Shown here piece after piece: positions 30,251 through 41,800 of a DNA stretch of 64,000 bases; positions within the stretch are counted from its first letter, which is position 1, and every line of letters begins with the position of its first letter. Where the stretch lies: assembly GCF_000215745.1 (NCBI RefSeq), contig NC_015663.1:3596001-3660000 (forward strand), written 5' to 3'. A program made the translations under genes and the position numbers. The notes under the pieces are model-generated. The model was not told the DNA's origin. It did not search any database and saw only the letters and a list, made by a program, of their open reading frames with translations. Origin of the DNA: Klebsiella aerogenes KCTC 2190. GTDB taxonomy: Bacteria; Pseudomonadota; Gammaproteobacteria; Enterobacterales; Enterobacteriaceae.

Positions 30251-32856
30251 TGAGCGAAACCCGAACCACCTGTCCATACTGCGGCGTCGGCTGCGGAGTT
30301 ATCGCCCGCGTTGAACCCAGTGGAACCGTCACGGTTCGCGGCGATGAAAACCATCCCGCTAACTTTGGCCGCTTGTGCGTAAAAGGGGCAGCGCTTGGGG
30401 AAACGACCTCGCTTAGCGGGCGGTTATTACACCCTGAAGTCGATGGCCGGGCGGTCGGCTGGCCGCAGGCGCTGGCGGAGGCGGGTTCACGTCTGCGCGA
30501 CATTATTGAGCGCTACGGCCCGCAGGCGGTGGCGTTTTACGCTTCCGGTCAGCTGTTAACTGAGGATTATTACGCCGCCAACAAGTTGATGAAGGGCTTT
30601 ATCGGCGCCGCCAATATCGATACGAATTCGCGGTTATGTATGTCATCGGCGGTCACCGGCTATAAGCGGGCGCTCGGCGCGGACGTCGTGCCGTGTAGCT
30701 ATGAAGATGTCGAGCAGAGCGATCTGGTGGTGCTGGTGGGCTCCAACGCCGCCTGGGCGCATCCGGTTCTCTATCAGCGGTTGGTGCAGGCGAAACGCGA
30801 TAATCCGCGGTTGCGGATCGTGGTGGTGGATCCGCGACGCACCGCGACCTGTGATATTGCCGACGATCATCTGGCGTTGGCGCCCGGTAGCGATGGCGGG
30901 CTATTTGTCGGCCTGCTAAATGCCATTGCCGCCAGCGGTGGAATGGTGGCGGGTTTTCGCGACCAGCGGCAGGCGCTGACCATCGCCGCGCAGTGGAGCG
31001 TGGAAAAAGCGGCCGCTTTCTGCGGCCTGGCGCCGGAGCAAGTGGCTCGCTTTTATCGTGATTTTATCGCTGCACCGCGCGCCATCACGCTGTACACCAT
31101 GGGAATTAATCAGTCCGCCAGCGGCAGCGATAAGTGCAACGCGATTATCAATGTCCATCTTGCCAGCGGGAAGTTTGCCCGCCGCGGCTGCGGGCCGTTT
31201 TCGCTGACCGGTCAACCCAACGCCATGGGCGGGCGTGAAGTGGGGGGGCTGGCGACGATGCTGGCGGCGCATATGAATTTTGAGCCGCAGGACCTGCAGC
31301 GATTAGCGCGCTTTTGGGGCAGCGAGCGACTGGCGCAGACGCCGGGACTAACCGCCGTCGAACTCTTCGCCGCGATTGGACGCGGCGAGGTCAAAGCGGT
31401 GTGGATTATGGGGACCAATCCGGTGGTCTCACTGCCTGATAGCCACGCGGTGAGCCAGGCGCTGTCCAGGTGTCCGCTGGTGATGGTCTCCGATGTCGCC
31501 GCCAATACTGATACGGGGCGCTTTGCCCATATCCGCTTTCCGGCGCTGGCATGGGGCGAAAAAAACGGTACCGTGACCAACTCGGAGCGGCGAATTTCGC
31601 GTCAGCGGGCTTTTTTGCCGCCGCCGGTGGAGGCGAAAGCCGACTGGTGGATCATTTCCCGTCTCGCCGCCGAATTAGGTTATGCCCGGGCTTTTTCATG
31701 GCAACATCCGCATGAGGTATTTTGTGAACACGCGGCGCTCTCAGGGTTTGAAAATGACGGTAAGCGGGCGTTTGATATTGGCGGGCTGGCGGACCTCAGC
31801 CGGGAGGCGTGGGATGCCCTGACGCCGGTGCGCTGGCCGGTGAGCCGCAGCGCCGCGCCCTGGCGGTTAACGGAGGGCTGGCACGGCGACGGCAGGTTGC
31901 GGATGGTGCCGGTGTCGCCGCAGCCGACCCGGGCGCAGACCGAGGCATTTTATCCATTAATCCTCAATAGCGGACGTATTCGCGATCAGTGGCATACCAT
32001 GACCCGCACCGGCGACATACCGCGGTTGATGCAGCACATTGCCGAACCGGTCGTCGAGGTGGCGCCTGCCGATGCGCGTCGTTTTCAATTACGTGAGGGA
32101 GAACTGGCTCGCGTCTGGTCGCGCCACGGGGTGATGATTGCGAAGGTGATAGTCAGCGAAGGGCAGCGCGCCGGTTCGCTCTTTGTGCCGATGCATTGGA
32201 ATAATCAGTTTGCCCGTCAGGGACGGGTCAATAATTTACTGGCGGCGGTCACCGATCCGCATTCCGGGCAGCCGGAGAGCAAGCAGTCGGCGGTGGCGAT
32301 AGCGCCGTGGCGGCCGGCGTGGCAAGGGGAGCTATTATCTCGCGAGCCCTTACCGTTGCCATCCTCGCTGCACTGGCGGCGACGGGCGGCGGTAGGGCTT
32401 AGCCATTTGTCGCTGGCCGCGGATACCGGCCCGCAAAGCTGGCTGACCGAGTGGTGTCGCAAGCAGGGATGGCAGTTGCAAATTGCCGAGGGCGGCGGGC
32501 TGTGGAACCTACTGGCCTGGCACGACGGGCAATTGATGCTCGGCTGCTGGAGCGATATTAAGCCGCCGCAAATCGATGCTGAATGGCTGTATACGGCGTT
32601 TCGGACGCCGCCGCAGACCGCCGGGCTACGCCATGCGTTGCTCAGCGGTCGTAAGGGCGGCGACAGCGCGCCGCGTGGGCAGACTATCTGTAGTTGCTTT
32701 AGTATCGGCGAGCGGCAGATCGGCGAGGCTATTGCCGGCGGCTGCGTCAGCGTAGAGGCGCTTGGCGCGAAGCTCAAGTGTGGCACCAACTGTGGTTCCT
32801 GTATTCCGGAACTCAAAGCGCTGCTGGCGGCTAATCAAACCCGAACGCCGGTTTGA
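30250..32856 (+). CDS. nasA: Assimilatory nitrate reductase catalytic subunit NasA
   Basis: A cytoplasmic molybdopterin-guanine-dinucleotide enzyme that reduces nitrate to nitrite, 868 residues. The N-terminus has the [4Fe-4S] motif (Cys8, 11, 15 and the LCVKG cysteine). The molybdopterin domains follow, with MGINQSASGSDKCNAI and GREVGGLATML. A C-terminal BFD-like [2Fe-2S] site (Cys814, 816, 848, 851) probably receives electrons from the NasC part. The ATG at 30250 overlaps the upstream stop by one base; a longer frame from 30175 overlaps nasB and is rejected. Confidence 0.97.
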   Translation: MSETRTTCPYCGVGCGVIARVEPSGTVTVRGDENHPANFGRLCVKGAALGETTSLSGRLLHPEVDGRAVGWPQALAEAGSRLRDIIERYGPQAVAFYASGQLLTEDYYAANKLMKGFIGAANIDTNSRLCMSSAVTGYKRALGADVVPCSYEDVEQSDLVVLVGSNAAWAHPVLYQRLVQAKRDNPRLRIVVVDPRRTATCDIADDHLALAPGSDGGLFVGLLNAIAASGGMVAGFRDQRQALTIAAQWSVEKAAAFCGLAPEQVARFYRDFIAAPRAITLYTMGINQSASGSDKCNAIINVHLASGKFARRGCGPFSLTGQPNAMGGREVGGLATMLAAHMNFEPQDLQRLARFWGSERLAQTPGLTAVELFAAIGRGEVKAVWIMGTNPVVSLPDSHAVSQALSRCPLVMVSDVAANTDTGRFAHIRFPALAWGEKNGTVTNSERRISRQRAFLPPPVEAKADWWIISRLAAELGYARAFSWQHPHEVFCEHAALSGFENDGKRAFDIGGLADLSREAWDALTPVRWPVSRSAAPWRLTEGWHGDGRLRMVPVSPQPTRAQTEAFYPLILNSGRIRDQWHTMTRTGDIPRLMQHIAEPVVEVAPADARRFQLREGELARVWSRHGVMIAKVIVSEGQRAGSLFVPMHWNNQFARQGRVNNLLAAVTDPHSGQPESKQSAVAIAPWRPAWQGELLSREPLPLPSSLHWRRRAAVGLSHLSLAADTGPQSWLTEWCRKQGWQLQIAEGGGLWNLLAWHDGQLMLGCWSDIKPPQIDAEWLYTAFRTPPQTAGLRHALLSGRKGGDSAPRGQTICSCFSIGERQIGEAIAGGCVSVEALGAKLKCGTNCGSCIPELKALLAANQTRTPV

Positions 32857-32987
32857 TGATCGGGGAAAGCAAACGCCAACCGGTTTCAGTTTATTCCTGG
32901 AATGGCCCACAGGGCTGCGGGGAAGGGTAAAAAACGATAAACTAACGTGATGTTGTTATTCCCCGTGAGCTTACGTTAATCCGTTTG

Positions 32988-34364
32988 ATGCCTTTGCCGT
33001 ACCGCTTAACCCCATCACTGACGCTTCTCCTGCTGCTGACAGGCGCTCCCGCCTGGGCGCTGATTGCTAACGATAGCAGTATGCCGCCGCAAACGACGCT
33101 GCCCGATTTAGGCATAGCGCCGCAGGTCGACGACGATGCCAAACATTTCGCCGAGATGGCCAAGAAATTCGGCGAAGCCAGCATGAGCGATAACGGACTC
33201 ACCACCGGCGAGCAGGCGCGGATGTTCGCCATCAGCAAAATCGGCAATGAGTTCAGCCATCAACTGGAAAACTGGCTGTCGCCGTGGGGTAATGCCAATA
33301 TCGACCTGTTGGTGGATAAAGAGGGTAACTTCACCGGTAGCAAGGGTAGCTGGTTTGTGCCGCTGCAGGACAATGAGCGTTACCTCACCTGGAATCAATA
33401 TTCGGTTACCCGGCGCGAGAACGATCTGGTTGGCAATGTTGGGCTGGGCCAGCGCTGGCGTGTCGGTAGCTGGCTGCTGGGTTATAACTCGTTTTACGAC
33501 AAAGTGCTCAGCGAGAGCCTGGCGCGCGGCAGCATCGGCGCGGAAGCCTGGGGCGAGTATTTGCGCTTATCGGCCAACTATTACTACCCACTCGGCGACT
33601 GGCAGTTGCGGGAAAATCAGACCCAGGAGCAGCGGATGGCCGTCGGTTATGACGTGACTGCCCAGGCACGATTGCCGTTTTATCAACACATCAATACCAG
33701 CGTCAGCGTCGAACAGTACTTCGGCGATAGCGTCGATCTGTTTCATTCCGGTACCGGATACCATAATCCGGTGGCGGTTTCGGTGGGACTGAATTACACC
33801 CCGGTACCGTTGGTGACGGTCACCGCTAAACACAAACAGGGCGAAAATGGCGTCAGCCAGAATAATGTCGGCCTCAAGCTGAATTATCGTTTTGGGGTTC
33901 CGCTGAAACAGCAACTGGCGGCGGATGAAGTGGCTATCAGCAACTCGCTACGCGGCAGCCGCTACGATAGCCCGGAACGCGATAATCTGCCGGTAGTGGA
34001 GTATCGACAGCGTAAGAATCTGACGGTCTATCTGGCGACGCCGCCGTGGGATCTGCACTCCGGCGAAACGGTACAGCTGAAGTTGCAAATTAATAGCCTG
34101 CACGGCATTAAATCGCTGCATTGGCAGGGGGACACTCAGGCGCTAAGCCTGACGCCGCCGGTTAATGCCAACAGTGCGGATGGCTGGAGCATCATTATGC
34201 CGGTGTGGAACAGCGAGCCGGGCGCGGTGAATCGCTGGCGTCTGTCGGTGGTGGTTGAAGATAAATCGGGTCAGCGCGTCTCTTCCAATGAGATCGCACT
34301 GGCGCTGACCGAGCCGCTGGTGACGTTTACGGCTCCCGACGTTTCCTGGACGGAATCGCCTTAG
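32988..34364 (+). CDS. ychP: Invasin-like inverse autotransporter YchP
   Basis: A 458-residue outer-membrane protein like E. coli YchP. The ATG at 32988 is preferred to TTG one codon earlier. A signal peptide (about 1-24, cleavage after APAWA) precedes an intimin/invasin-type beta-barrel domain (about 65-310), with the family segments [14 protein letters not shown] and YNSFYDK. One Ig-like region (about 340-440) follows; the long adhesive repeats of true invasins are absent. Function in adhesion is inferred from the family. Its stop overlaps the narL stop. Confidence 0.92.
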   Translation: MPLPYRLTPSLTLLLLLTGAPAWALIANDSSMPPQTTLPDLGIAPQVDDDAKHFAEMAKKFGEASMSDNGLTTGEQARMFAISKIGNEFSHQLENWLSPWGNANIDLLVDKEGNFTGSKGSWFVPLQDNERYLTWNQYSVTRRENDLVGNVGLGQRWRVGSWLLGYNSFYDKVLSESLARGSIGAEAWGEYLRLSANYYYPLGDWQLRENQTQEQRMAVGYDVTAQARLPFYQHINTSVSVEQYFGDSVDLFHSGTGYHNPVAVSVGLNYTPVPLVTVTAKHKQGENGVSQNNVGLKLNYRFGVPLKQQLAADEVAISNSLRGSRYDSPERDNLPVVEYRQRKNLTVYLATPPWDLHSGETVQLKLQINSLHGIKSLHWQGDTQALSLTPPVNANSADGWSIIMPVWNSEPGAVNRWRLSVVVEDKSGQRVSSNEIALALTEPLVTFTAPDVSWTESP

Positions 34365-35011
34365 AAGATCCGTTCCTGGTGAACCCAGACGGCGGCTTCA
34401 ACCCGTGATTTCAGCTTCATTTTCTTCAGCATGTGTTTCACATGCACTTTAACGGTGCTTTCGGTGATATCCAGGCGGCGGGCAATCATTTTGTTCGGCA
34501 GGCCCTGGGCAATCAGCTTCAGAATATCACGCTCGCGCGGGGTCAACTGGCTGATGTCGCGGTCGGACGTGGCGCGATTAGCGCGCAGGCTGGCGGCCAG
34601 TACCGGGGTTAACGCTTCGCTTAATACCATTTCGCCTGCAGCGGCCTGCTGCAGCGCTTTCAGCAGATCTTCTGGTTCCATATCTTTCAGCAGGTAGCCG
34701 TCGGCGCCGCGTTTCAGGGCGGTCACTACGTCCTCTTCATGATTGGAGACGCTGAATACCACCACGCGGCCGGAGAGCGATTTTTCCCGCAGCTTGTCGA
34801 GCGTTTCGAGGCCGTTCATCCCTGGCATATTAAGGTCCAGTAGAATCAGGTCCGGATCCAGCGATTCCGCCAGTTCGATACCTTGTTCGCCATTACTGGC
34901 TTCGCCGATAACCTGAATGTCCGGCGCCATGCTAACCAGTTGCTTTACGCCAGTGCGCAGCATGGGATGATCATCAATGAGAAGGATGGTTGCCCGTTCC
35001 TGTTGACTCAT
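34361..35011 (-). CDS. narL: Nitrate/nitrite response regulator NarL
   Basis: NarL activates narK and narGHJI and represses other anaerobic genes when phosphorylated by NarX. The 216 residues equal the E. coli length. The receiver domain has the acidic pocket (Asp13-Asp14), phosphorylated Asp59 and the conserved Lys near 109; the LuxR-type helix-turn-helix (about 150-210) reads [21 protein letters not shown]. It follows narX by ten bases and ends on a 4-base convergent overlap with ychP. Confidence 0.98.
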   Translation of the reverse strand: MSQQERATILLIDDHPMLRTGVKQLVSMAPDIQVIGEASNGEQGIELAESLDPDLILLDLNMPGMNGLETLDKLREKSLSGRVVVFSVSNHEEDVVTALKRGADGYLLKDMEPEDLLKALQQAAAGEMVLSEALTPVLAASLRANRATSDRDISQLTPRERDILKLIAQGLPNKMIARRLDITESTVKVHVKHMLKKMKLKSRVEAAVWVHQERIF

Positions 35012-35021
35012 AGGGTTCTCC

Positions 35022-36800
35022 TTATTGGATTGAAAACGATTTTTCCGGGATAAATGTCACCACGACTTCGGTACCGCCGGTCTCCCGGCGGCGCACCTGA
35101 CAGTCGCCGCGCAAGCTTTGCGCGCGATCCCGCATAATAATTAAACCGTAATGGTTACTTCGCTCCGCGTTTTCCGGTACGCCGCGGCCGTTATCGGCAA
35201 CGACTAAACGTACCTGATTATCGCGTTGTGACACGGTCACGATGACTTCCGTCGCGTTAGCATGCTTCAACGCATTGCTTAACGCCTCGCGGGCGATCTG
35301 CAGCAGGTGAATCGCCTGATGCGACGGGACAAAACGCGGCGGCAACTGGTAATCCAGTTGTACCGTGAAACCAAAGTGCGCGCTGTACTCCTGACAACTG
35401 GCCTCCAGCGCCGGGCGCAGACCCGCCTCGGTAAGCTGCAGGCGGAAGGTGGTTAACAGCTCCCTTAGCTGCGCCCAGGAGGTATTGAGTTCGTTGCGGA
35501 TCTGCCCCAACAGCAGCCGGCTTTCATCCGGCAGGCTATCGCCCTGCATCTGCAGACAGCTTACCTGCATCTTCATGCACGAGAGCGACTGGGCGATAGA
35601 GTCGTGAAGCTCGCGGGCGATGGTGGCACGCTCTTCCATCACGATGAGCTGCTGCTGTTTTTCCTGATGGCGATCCAGCGCCAGGGTGCTGGTCAACTGC
35701 TCCACCAGCGTGTCGACCAGTTGCTGTTGGTCGTGGCTCAGGTGGCGGCCAACCGGCAGCGTTGCCAGCAGGATGCCATACTGGTTATGCGCGTCTGATA
35801 GTCGCCATTTCAGCGTTGTGCCGCCATCCGGCAGGGGGGGAAGATCGCGCGGACACAGATAGCAGCCTTTATCATCGCATTCGATATCGGAGTGGCAGGC
35901 AAACTCCTGATGATTGTCTTCATCCTCGAGGTCATACACCCGCACTTCAATATCTCGTAACAGCGTCAGTCCCTGCAGACCGTTCAGCACCGGTGAGATG
36001 CGCTCGCACAGCGGGGCGCTGGAGTGTAACCGACGGTTGGCCTGCCATAAAAAGGCCAGGATCTCGTTTTTCTGCTCGAGGCCGGCGGTCTTTTCCTGTA
36101 CCCGCCGTTCAAGCACGGCGTAGCTTTCCGCCAGCTCTTCCGACATGTTATTCAACGCCATGCCGAGGGTCGCCATTTCGTTGCGACCGCTGATGTGCGC
36201 GCGCTGGGTAAAATCGCGCTGGCTGACCGCCCGCGCCATACCCAGTAACTGTTTCCATGGCCGCAGCAGGCGGGCGCGCAGCCAGATAATGGTAAAGATC
36301 AGCAGCAGCGCCATGCCGATGGCGAGGATGCGGTGGATCCAGACCACGCGCTCGATACGCTGTTCGGTGGTGTGGTCGAAAGCGGTAACCAACTGGTCAA
36401 TACGGTCGACAAAGTCGGCGACATCCTGTGCCACATCGCTTTGCCTGACGGCCTGTTTCATGCCCGGTCCCAGCGACAACTGCCAATATTGCTGCAGCGC
36501 TTTCAGCTGTACTTCCTGGCCGTCACGACGCGCGGAGTATTGCAACTCCGGGCTGAAAACGGTAGCGGTCATATCGTTAAACAGCTTTTGATCGTTGGCC
36601 GTCAGCGGAATAGCCGCCAGCAGGCGGTAACTCTGCATACGCAACGAGCCTGCCTTGTTAATGGCGTGGGCGCTGCCCTGCACTCCATGCACCAGGCGGG
36701 CGGATATCGCCATACCGGCCACGCCAATAATGGTGGCGAGCAGTACGATTAACGCCAGCTGATTAACCAATGTGAGCGGCGTAAACAAACGTTTTAACAT
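35022..36800 (-). CDS. narX: Nitrate/nitrite sensor kinase NarX
   Basis: A membrane histidine kinase of 592 residues starting [10 protein letters not shown]; a longer frame adding 25 residues was rejected. Two membrane helices flank a periplasmic sensor domain carrying the P-box ([14 protein letters not shown]) that binds nitrate. HAMP, a cysteine-rich central module and the kinase core follow. The phosphorylated histidine is His399 ([11 protein letters not shown]), the same position as in E. coli, and the ATP motif is VADNGRGVP. It is transcribed divergently from narK. Confidence 0.97.
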   Translation of the reverse strand: MLKRLFTPLTLVNQLALIVLLATIIGVAGMAISARLVHGVQGSAHAINKAGSLRMQSYRLLAAIPLTANDQKLFNDMTATVFSPELQYSARRDGQEVQLKALQQYWQLSLGPGMKQAVRQSDVAQDVADFVDRIDQLVTAFDHTTEQRIERVVWIHRILAIGMALLLIFTIIWLRARLLRPWKQLLGMARAVSQRDFTQRAHISGRNEMATLGMALNNMSEELAESYAVLERRVQEKTAGLEQKNEILAFLWQANRRLHSSAPLCERISPVLNGLQGLTLLRDIEVRVYDLEDEDNHQEFACHSDIECDDKGCYLCPRDLPPLPDGGTTLKWRLSDAHNQYGILLATLPVGRHLSHDQQQLVDTLVEQLTSTLALDRHQEKQQQLIVMEERATIARELHDSIAQSLSCMKMQVSCLQMQGDSLPDESRLLLGQIRNELNTSWAQLRELLTTFRLQLTEAGLRPALEASCQEYSAHFGFTVQLDYQLPPRFVPSHQAIHLLQIAREALSNALKHANATEVIVTVSQRDNQVRLVVADNGRGVPENAERSNHYGLIIMRDRAQSLRGDCQVRRRETGGTEVVVTFIPEKSFSIQ

Positions 36801-36868
36801 GGAATGGGTGGCTCCTGATGGGTCATCTCTCCGGGAGTGGCGCTTATTCTCGGCTATCCCCTGGAGTA

Positions 36869-36895
36869 TACCCATACCCCTAAGGGATTACCCCT
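36869..36895 (+). promoter_or_regulatory. NarL heptamer cluster between narX and narK
   Basis: Three heptamers fitting TACYYMT lie close together: TACCCAT (36869-36875), TACCCCT (36875-36881) and TACCCCT (36889-36895). This agrees with NarL-dependent nitrate activation of narK and, possibly, autoregulation of narXL. Confidence 0.7.
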
Positions 36896-37037
36896 TAATT
36901 GTCGGTGGTAGGTGCCGTGGTGGGAGGGATAACCACGAACCCAGCAGTCGCGTGAAAAACCACACTTTTTTTCTCATAATTATCTACTCACTTCGGAGCA
37001 TGATTTATTTTTGTACAAAATGGCTCGCGCTTTTCCT

Positions 37038-37078
37038 TTGATTTATATCAACTTACAGCCTTGAGCAACCCCTAAGGT
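37038..37078 (+). promoter_or_regulatory. FNR-dependent narK promoter
   Basis: TTGATTTATATCAA (37038-37051) is a perfect FNR box. A -10 like TAAGGT (37073-37078) places the start near 37086, putting the box at -41.5, a class II anaerobic promoter. Confidence 0.85.
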
Positions 37079-37111
37079 AGCATCAGGAAATATGAATAAT
37101 CAGAGGTATCT

Positions 37112-38500
37112 ATGAGTCAATCTTCAATCCCGGAGAAGGCTAGCAGCTCAGTCATCACCGACTGGCGTCCTGAAGATCCTGAGTTTTGGCAACAGCGCGG
37201 CCACCGTGTGGCGAGCCGCAATTTATGGATCTCCGTTCCCTGTCTTTTACTGGCGTTCTGCGTCTGGATGTTGTTTAGCGCCGTCGCGGTAAACCTCAAT
37301 AAAGTGGGTTTTCAGTTCACTACCGATCAGCTGTTTATGTTGACCGCATTGCCAGCGCTTTCCGGCGCGCTGCTGCGCGTACCTTATGCCTTTATGGTCC
37401 CGCTGTTCGGCGGCCGCCGCTGGACGGCGTTCAGTACCGGTATCATGATTATTCCGTGCGTTTGGCTGGGCTTTGCGGTACAGGATACTTCCACGCCGTT
37501 TAGCGTGTTCGTGATTATCTCTCTGCTGTGCGGCTTTGCCGGCGCTAACTTTGCTTCCAGTATGGCGAACATCAGCTTCTTCTTCCCGAAAGAAAAGCAG
37601 GGCGGCGCGCTGGGGGTTAACGGCGGCCTTGGTAACATGGGCGTCAGCGTGATGCAGCTGGTTGCGCCGCTGGTAGTCTCGATTTCTATTTTTGCCGTTT
37701 TTGGCGGTAGCGGTAGCGAGCAGCCGGATGGCTCAATGCTGTATCTGGAAAACGCCGCGTGGATCTGGGTGCCATTCCTGATCATCTTTACCCTGGCCGC
37801 GTGGTTCTTTATGAACGATCTGTCGGCCTCAAAAGCATCGCTGAGCGAACAGTTGCCGGTACTTAAACGCCTGCATCTGTGGATTATGGCGCTGCTGTAT
37901 CTGGCGACCTTTGGTTCCTTTATCGGTTTCTCCGCCGGGTTTGCGATGCTGTCAAAAACCCAGTTCCCGGACGTGCAGATCCTGCACTACGCCTTCTTCG
38001 GTCCGTTTATTGGCGCGCTGGCGCGTTCGATGGGCGGGGCGATTTCCGACCGTCTCGGCGGGACCCGCGTGACGCTGGTGAACTTCGTGGTGATGGCTAT
38101 TTTCTGCGCGTTACTGTTCCTGACTCTGCCGACAAATGGTCAGGGCGGCAACTTCATCGCCTTCTTCGCGGTATTTATGGTGCTGTTCCTGACCGCCGGG
38201 CTGGGCAGCGCCTCTACCTTCCAGATGATTTCCGTGATCTTCCGTAAGCTTACGATGGACCGCGTGAAAGCGCAGGGTGGCAGCGAAGCGCAAGCGATGC
38301 GTGAAGCGGCGACGGATACCGCCGCGGCGTTGGGCTTTATTTCGGCGATTGGCGCGATCGGTGGTTTCTTTATTCCGAAAGCGTTCGGTATTTCGCTGGA
38401 TCTGACCGGCTCGCCGGCCGGGGCAATGAAAGTCTTCCTCGTTTTCTATATTGCCTGCGTAGTAATCACCTGGGCGGTATACGGCCGTAAACAGAAATAA
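37112..38500 (+). CDS. narK: Nitrate/nitrite transporter NarK
   Basis: A 462-residue major facilitator that exchanges nitrate for nitrite during anaerobic respiration. About twelve helices are visible. The nitrate/nitrite porter signature appears twice: ANFASSMANISFFFPKEKQGGALGVNGGLGN (residues about 148-177, quoted by position) and the second half near 370-405. It lies between the narX promoter region and narGHJI, as in E. coli. Confidence 0.97.
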   Translation: MSQSSIPEKASSSVITDWRPEDPEFWQQRGHRVASRNLWISVPCLLLAFCVWMLFSAVAVNLNKVGFQFTTDQLFMLTALPALSGALLRVPYAFMVPLFGGRRWTAFSTGIMIIPCVWLGFAVQDTSTPFSVFVIISLLCGFAGANFASSMANISFFFPKEKQGGALGVNGGLGNMGVSVMQLVAPLVVSISIFAVFGGSGSEQPDGSMLYLENAAWIWVPFLIIFTLAAWFFMNDLSASKASLSEQLPVLKRLHLWIMALLYLATFGSFIGFSAGFAMLSKTQFPDVQILHYAFFGPFIGALARSMGGAISDRLGGTRVTLVNFVVMAIFCALLFLTLPTNGQGGNFIAFFAVFMVLFLTAGLGSASTFQMISVIFRKLTMDRVKAQGGSEAQAMREAATDTAAALGFISAIGAIGGFFIPKAFGISLDLTGSPAGAMKVFLVFYIACVVITWAVYGRKQK

Positions 38501-38522
38501 GTCTTTTCTTAATGTGAAGTGA

Positions 38523-38552
38523 CAGGGCGCGCCACAGGGTGCGCCCTTTTTA
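38523..38552 (+). terminator. narK terminator
   Basis: A GGGCGC/GCGCCC stem (38525-38530 with 38541-38546) is followed by five T's, 22 bases after the narK stop. Confidence 0.85.
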
Positions 38553-38630
38553 TTATTTGTTATTAGTTACAACATACTTTTACTTGTGCAAAGCTGTTGA
38601 ATTCAGGGAAATAACTATCGGTACGTCATC

Positions 38631-38647
38631 TACCACTTAATACCTAA
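38631..38647 (+). promoter_or_regulatory. NarL-like heptamers upstream of narG
   Basis: TACCACT (38631-38637) and TACCTAA (38641-38647) resemble NarL heptamers about 200 bases upstream of the expected start, where E. coli narG has its distal NarL region. TACTACT (38728-38734) and an inverted TACCACC (38737-38743) lie nearer. Matches are imperfect. Confidence 0.5.
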
Positions 38648-38780
38648 GCGTGGCATAAATCCCGGTTAACATTCTGTCATATTTAAAATAATCCTTATAA
38701 AACAATTGGATATTTAATAAATAGCGTTACTACTTTGGTGGTATCTGCGGGTTGGGTGCGGATTTATAAGCTATTTCGCA

Positions 38781-38794
38781 TTGATCGCCATCAA
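38781..38794 (+). promoter_or_regulatory. FNR box of narGHJI
   Basis: TTGATCGCCATCAA is a perfect FNR box. Its centre lies about 41 bases upstream of an expected start near 38829, in front of the narG ribosome site (AGGAGA at 38875). Confidence 0.85.
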
Positions 38795-38886
38795 TTCTCC
38801 TCTTCCGGCATGGCGCTATTTTCGCTGCAAATCCAGCAATGTCGATTTATCAGAGAGCCGTCAGGCTCCATATCAGGAGAAACCCG

Positions 38887-41800
38887 ATGAGTAAATTTCT
38901 GGACCGGTTTCGCTACTTCAAACAGAAGGGTGAAACCTTTGCCGATGGGCACGGCCAGCTTCTTAAAACCAACCGGGATTGGGAGGATGGATACCGCCAG
39001 CGTTGGCAGCATGACAAAATCGTGCGTTCCACTCACGGTGTGAACTGCACCGGCTCATGCAGCTGGAAAATTTATGTCAAAAATGGCCTGGTCACCTGGG
39101 AAACCCAGCAAACTGATTACCCGCGTACCCGCCCCGATCTGCCGAACCATGAACCACGCGGCTGCCCGCGCGGCGCCAGCTACTCCTGGTATCTGTACAG
39201 TGCTAACCGCCTGAAATATCCGCTGATGCGTAAGCGTCTGATGAAGATGTGGCGTGAAGCGAAAGTTCAGCATAGCGATCCGGTTGAGGCATGGGCTTCA
39301 ATTATTGAAGATGCCGATAAAGCGAAAAGCTTTAAACAGGCCCGCGGTCGCGGCGGTTTTGTTCGTTCTTCATGGAAAGAAGTGAACGAACTGATTGCCG
39401 CTTCAAACGTCTATACCGTCAAAACTTACGGTCCAGACCGCGTGGCAGGCTTTTCGCCGATCCCGGCGATGTCGATGGTTTCCTATGCGTCCGGCGCCCG
39501 TTACCTGTCGCTGATTGGCGGTACCTGTCTGAGCTTCTACGACTGGTACTGCGACCTGCCGCCAGCCTCGCCGATGACCTGGGGCGAACAGACCGATGTG
39601 CCGGAATCTGCCGACTGGTATAACTCCAGCTACATCATCGCCTGGGGCTCCAACGTCCCGCAGACCCGTACCCCGGACGCGCACTTCTTTACCGAAGTTC
39701 GCTACAAAGGGACCAAAACCGTGGCGATTACTCCGGACTATGCCGAAATCGCCAAGCTCTGCGATCTGTGGCTGGCGCCGAAGCAGGGTACCGATGCCGC
39801 GATGGCGCTGGCGATGGGCCACGTCATGCTGCGTGAGTTCCACCTCGATAAACCGAGCCAGTACTTCACCGATTACGTACGTCGCTACACCGACATGCCG
39901 ATGCTGGTCATGCTCGAAGAGCGCGACGGCTACTATGCCGCTGGCCGTATGCTGCGCGCTGCCGACCTGGTTGACTCCCTGGGCCAGGAGCAGAATCCGG
40001 AATGGAAAACCGTCGCCTTTGACGAGAAGGGCGAAATGACCGTACCTAACGGTTCTCTGGGTTTCCGCTGGGGCGACAAAGGCAAGTGGAACCTCGAACA
40101 GCGCGATGGTAAAACCGGCGAAGAAATTGAGCTGCGCCTTAGCCTGCTTGGCAGCCATGATGATATCGCCAACGTCGGTTTCCCATACTTTGGCGGCGAA
40201 GGTTCCGAGCATTTCAACAAAGTCGACCTCGAAAACATTCTGCTGCACAAACTGCCGGTAAAACGCCTGCAGACGGCCGATGGTTCCACCGCGCTGGTGA
40301 CTACCGTTTATGACTTGACCATGGCGAACTACGGCCTGGAACGCGGTCTGAACGATGAAAACTGCGCGACCAGCTACGATGACGTCAAGGCGTACACTCC
40401 GGCCTGGGCAGAAAAAATCACCGGCGTATCCCGCGCGCACATCATCCGTACCGCGCGCGAATTTGCCGATAACGCCGATAAGACCCATGGCCGCTCGATG
40501 ATTATCGTCGGTGCGGGCCTGAACCACTGGTTCCATCTGGACATGAACTACCGCGGGCTGATCAACATGCTGATCTTCTGCGGCTGCGTTGGCCAGAGCG
40601 GCGGCGGTTGGGCGCACTACGTTGGTCAGGAAAAACTGCGTCCGCAGACCGGCTGGCAGCCACTGGCGTTCGGCCTTGACTGGCAGCGTCCGGCACGCCA
40701 CATGAACAGTACATCGTACTTCTATAACCACTCCAGCCAGTGGCGCTATGAAACCGTCACCGCGCAGGAACTGCTGTCGCCGATGGCGGATAAATCCCGC
40801 TACAGCGGACATCTGATCGACTTCAACGTGCGCGCTGAGCGTATGGGCTGGCTGCCGTCGGCGCCGCAGCTGGGCGTGAACCCGCTGCGTATTGCTGACG
40901 AAGCGAAGAAAGCCGGCATGACGCCGGTCGATTACACCGTGAAATCGCTGAAAGAGGGGTCTATTCGCTTTGCGGCCGAGCAGCCGGAGAACGGTAAAAA
41001 CCATCCGCGTAACCTGTTTATCTGGCGTTCCAACCTGCTGGGCTCCTCCGGTAAAGGCCATGAATATATGCTCAAGTACCTGCTGGGTACCGAGAACGGT
41101 ATTCAGGGCAAAGACCTTGGCAAGCAGGGCGGCGTGAAGCCGGAAGAAGTCGAATGGCGGGATAACGGTCTCGACGGCAAACTGGATCTGGTCGTCACGC
41201 TCGACTTCCGTCTGTCGAGCACCTGTCTGTACTCCGACATCGTACTGCCGACCGCAACCTGGTACGAAAAAGACGATATGAATACCTCGGATATGCATCC
41301 GTTTATTCACCCGCTGTCTGCCGCCGTTGACCCGGCCTGGGAATCCAAAAGCGACTGGGACATCTATAAAGGTATCGCTAAGAAATTCTCTGAAGTCTGC
41401 GTAGGCCACCTCGGCAAAGAAACCGACGTCGTGACGCTGCCGATTCAGCACGATTCCGCCGCGGAAATGGCGCAGCCGTTTGACGTTAAAGACTGGAAAA
41501 AAGGCGAATGTGACCTGATCCCAGGTAAAACCGCGCCGCATATTATTCCGGTGGAGCGTGATTATCCGGCGACCTACGAGCGTTTCACCTCTATCGGCCC
41601 GCTGCTGGAAACCATCGGCAACGGCGGTAAAGGTATCGCCTGGAATACCCAGAGCGAGATGGACCTGCTGCGTAAGCTCAACTACACCAAGGCGGAAGGC
41701 CCGGCGAAAGGCCAGCCGAAGCTGGAGACCGCTATTGACGCCGCTGAGATGATCCTCACTCTCGCGCCGGAAACTAACGGTCAGGTAGCTGTGAAGGCGT

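Noticed and set aside
35604..36752. Several plus-strand frames opposite narX
   Set aside because: They are shadows of the conserved narX coding sequence, with no start signals or family resemblance.
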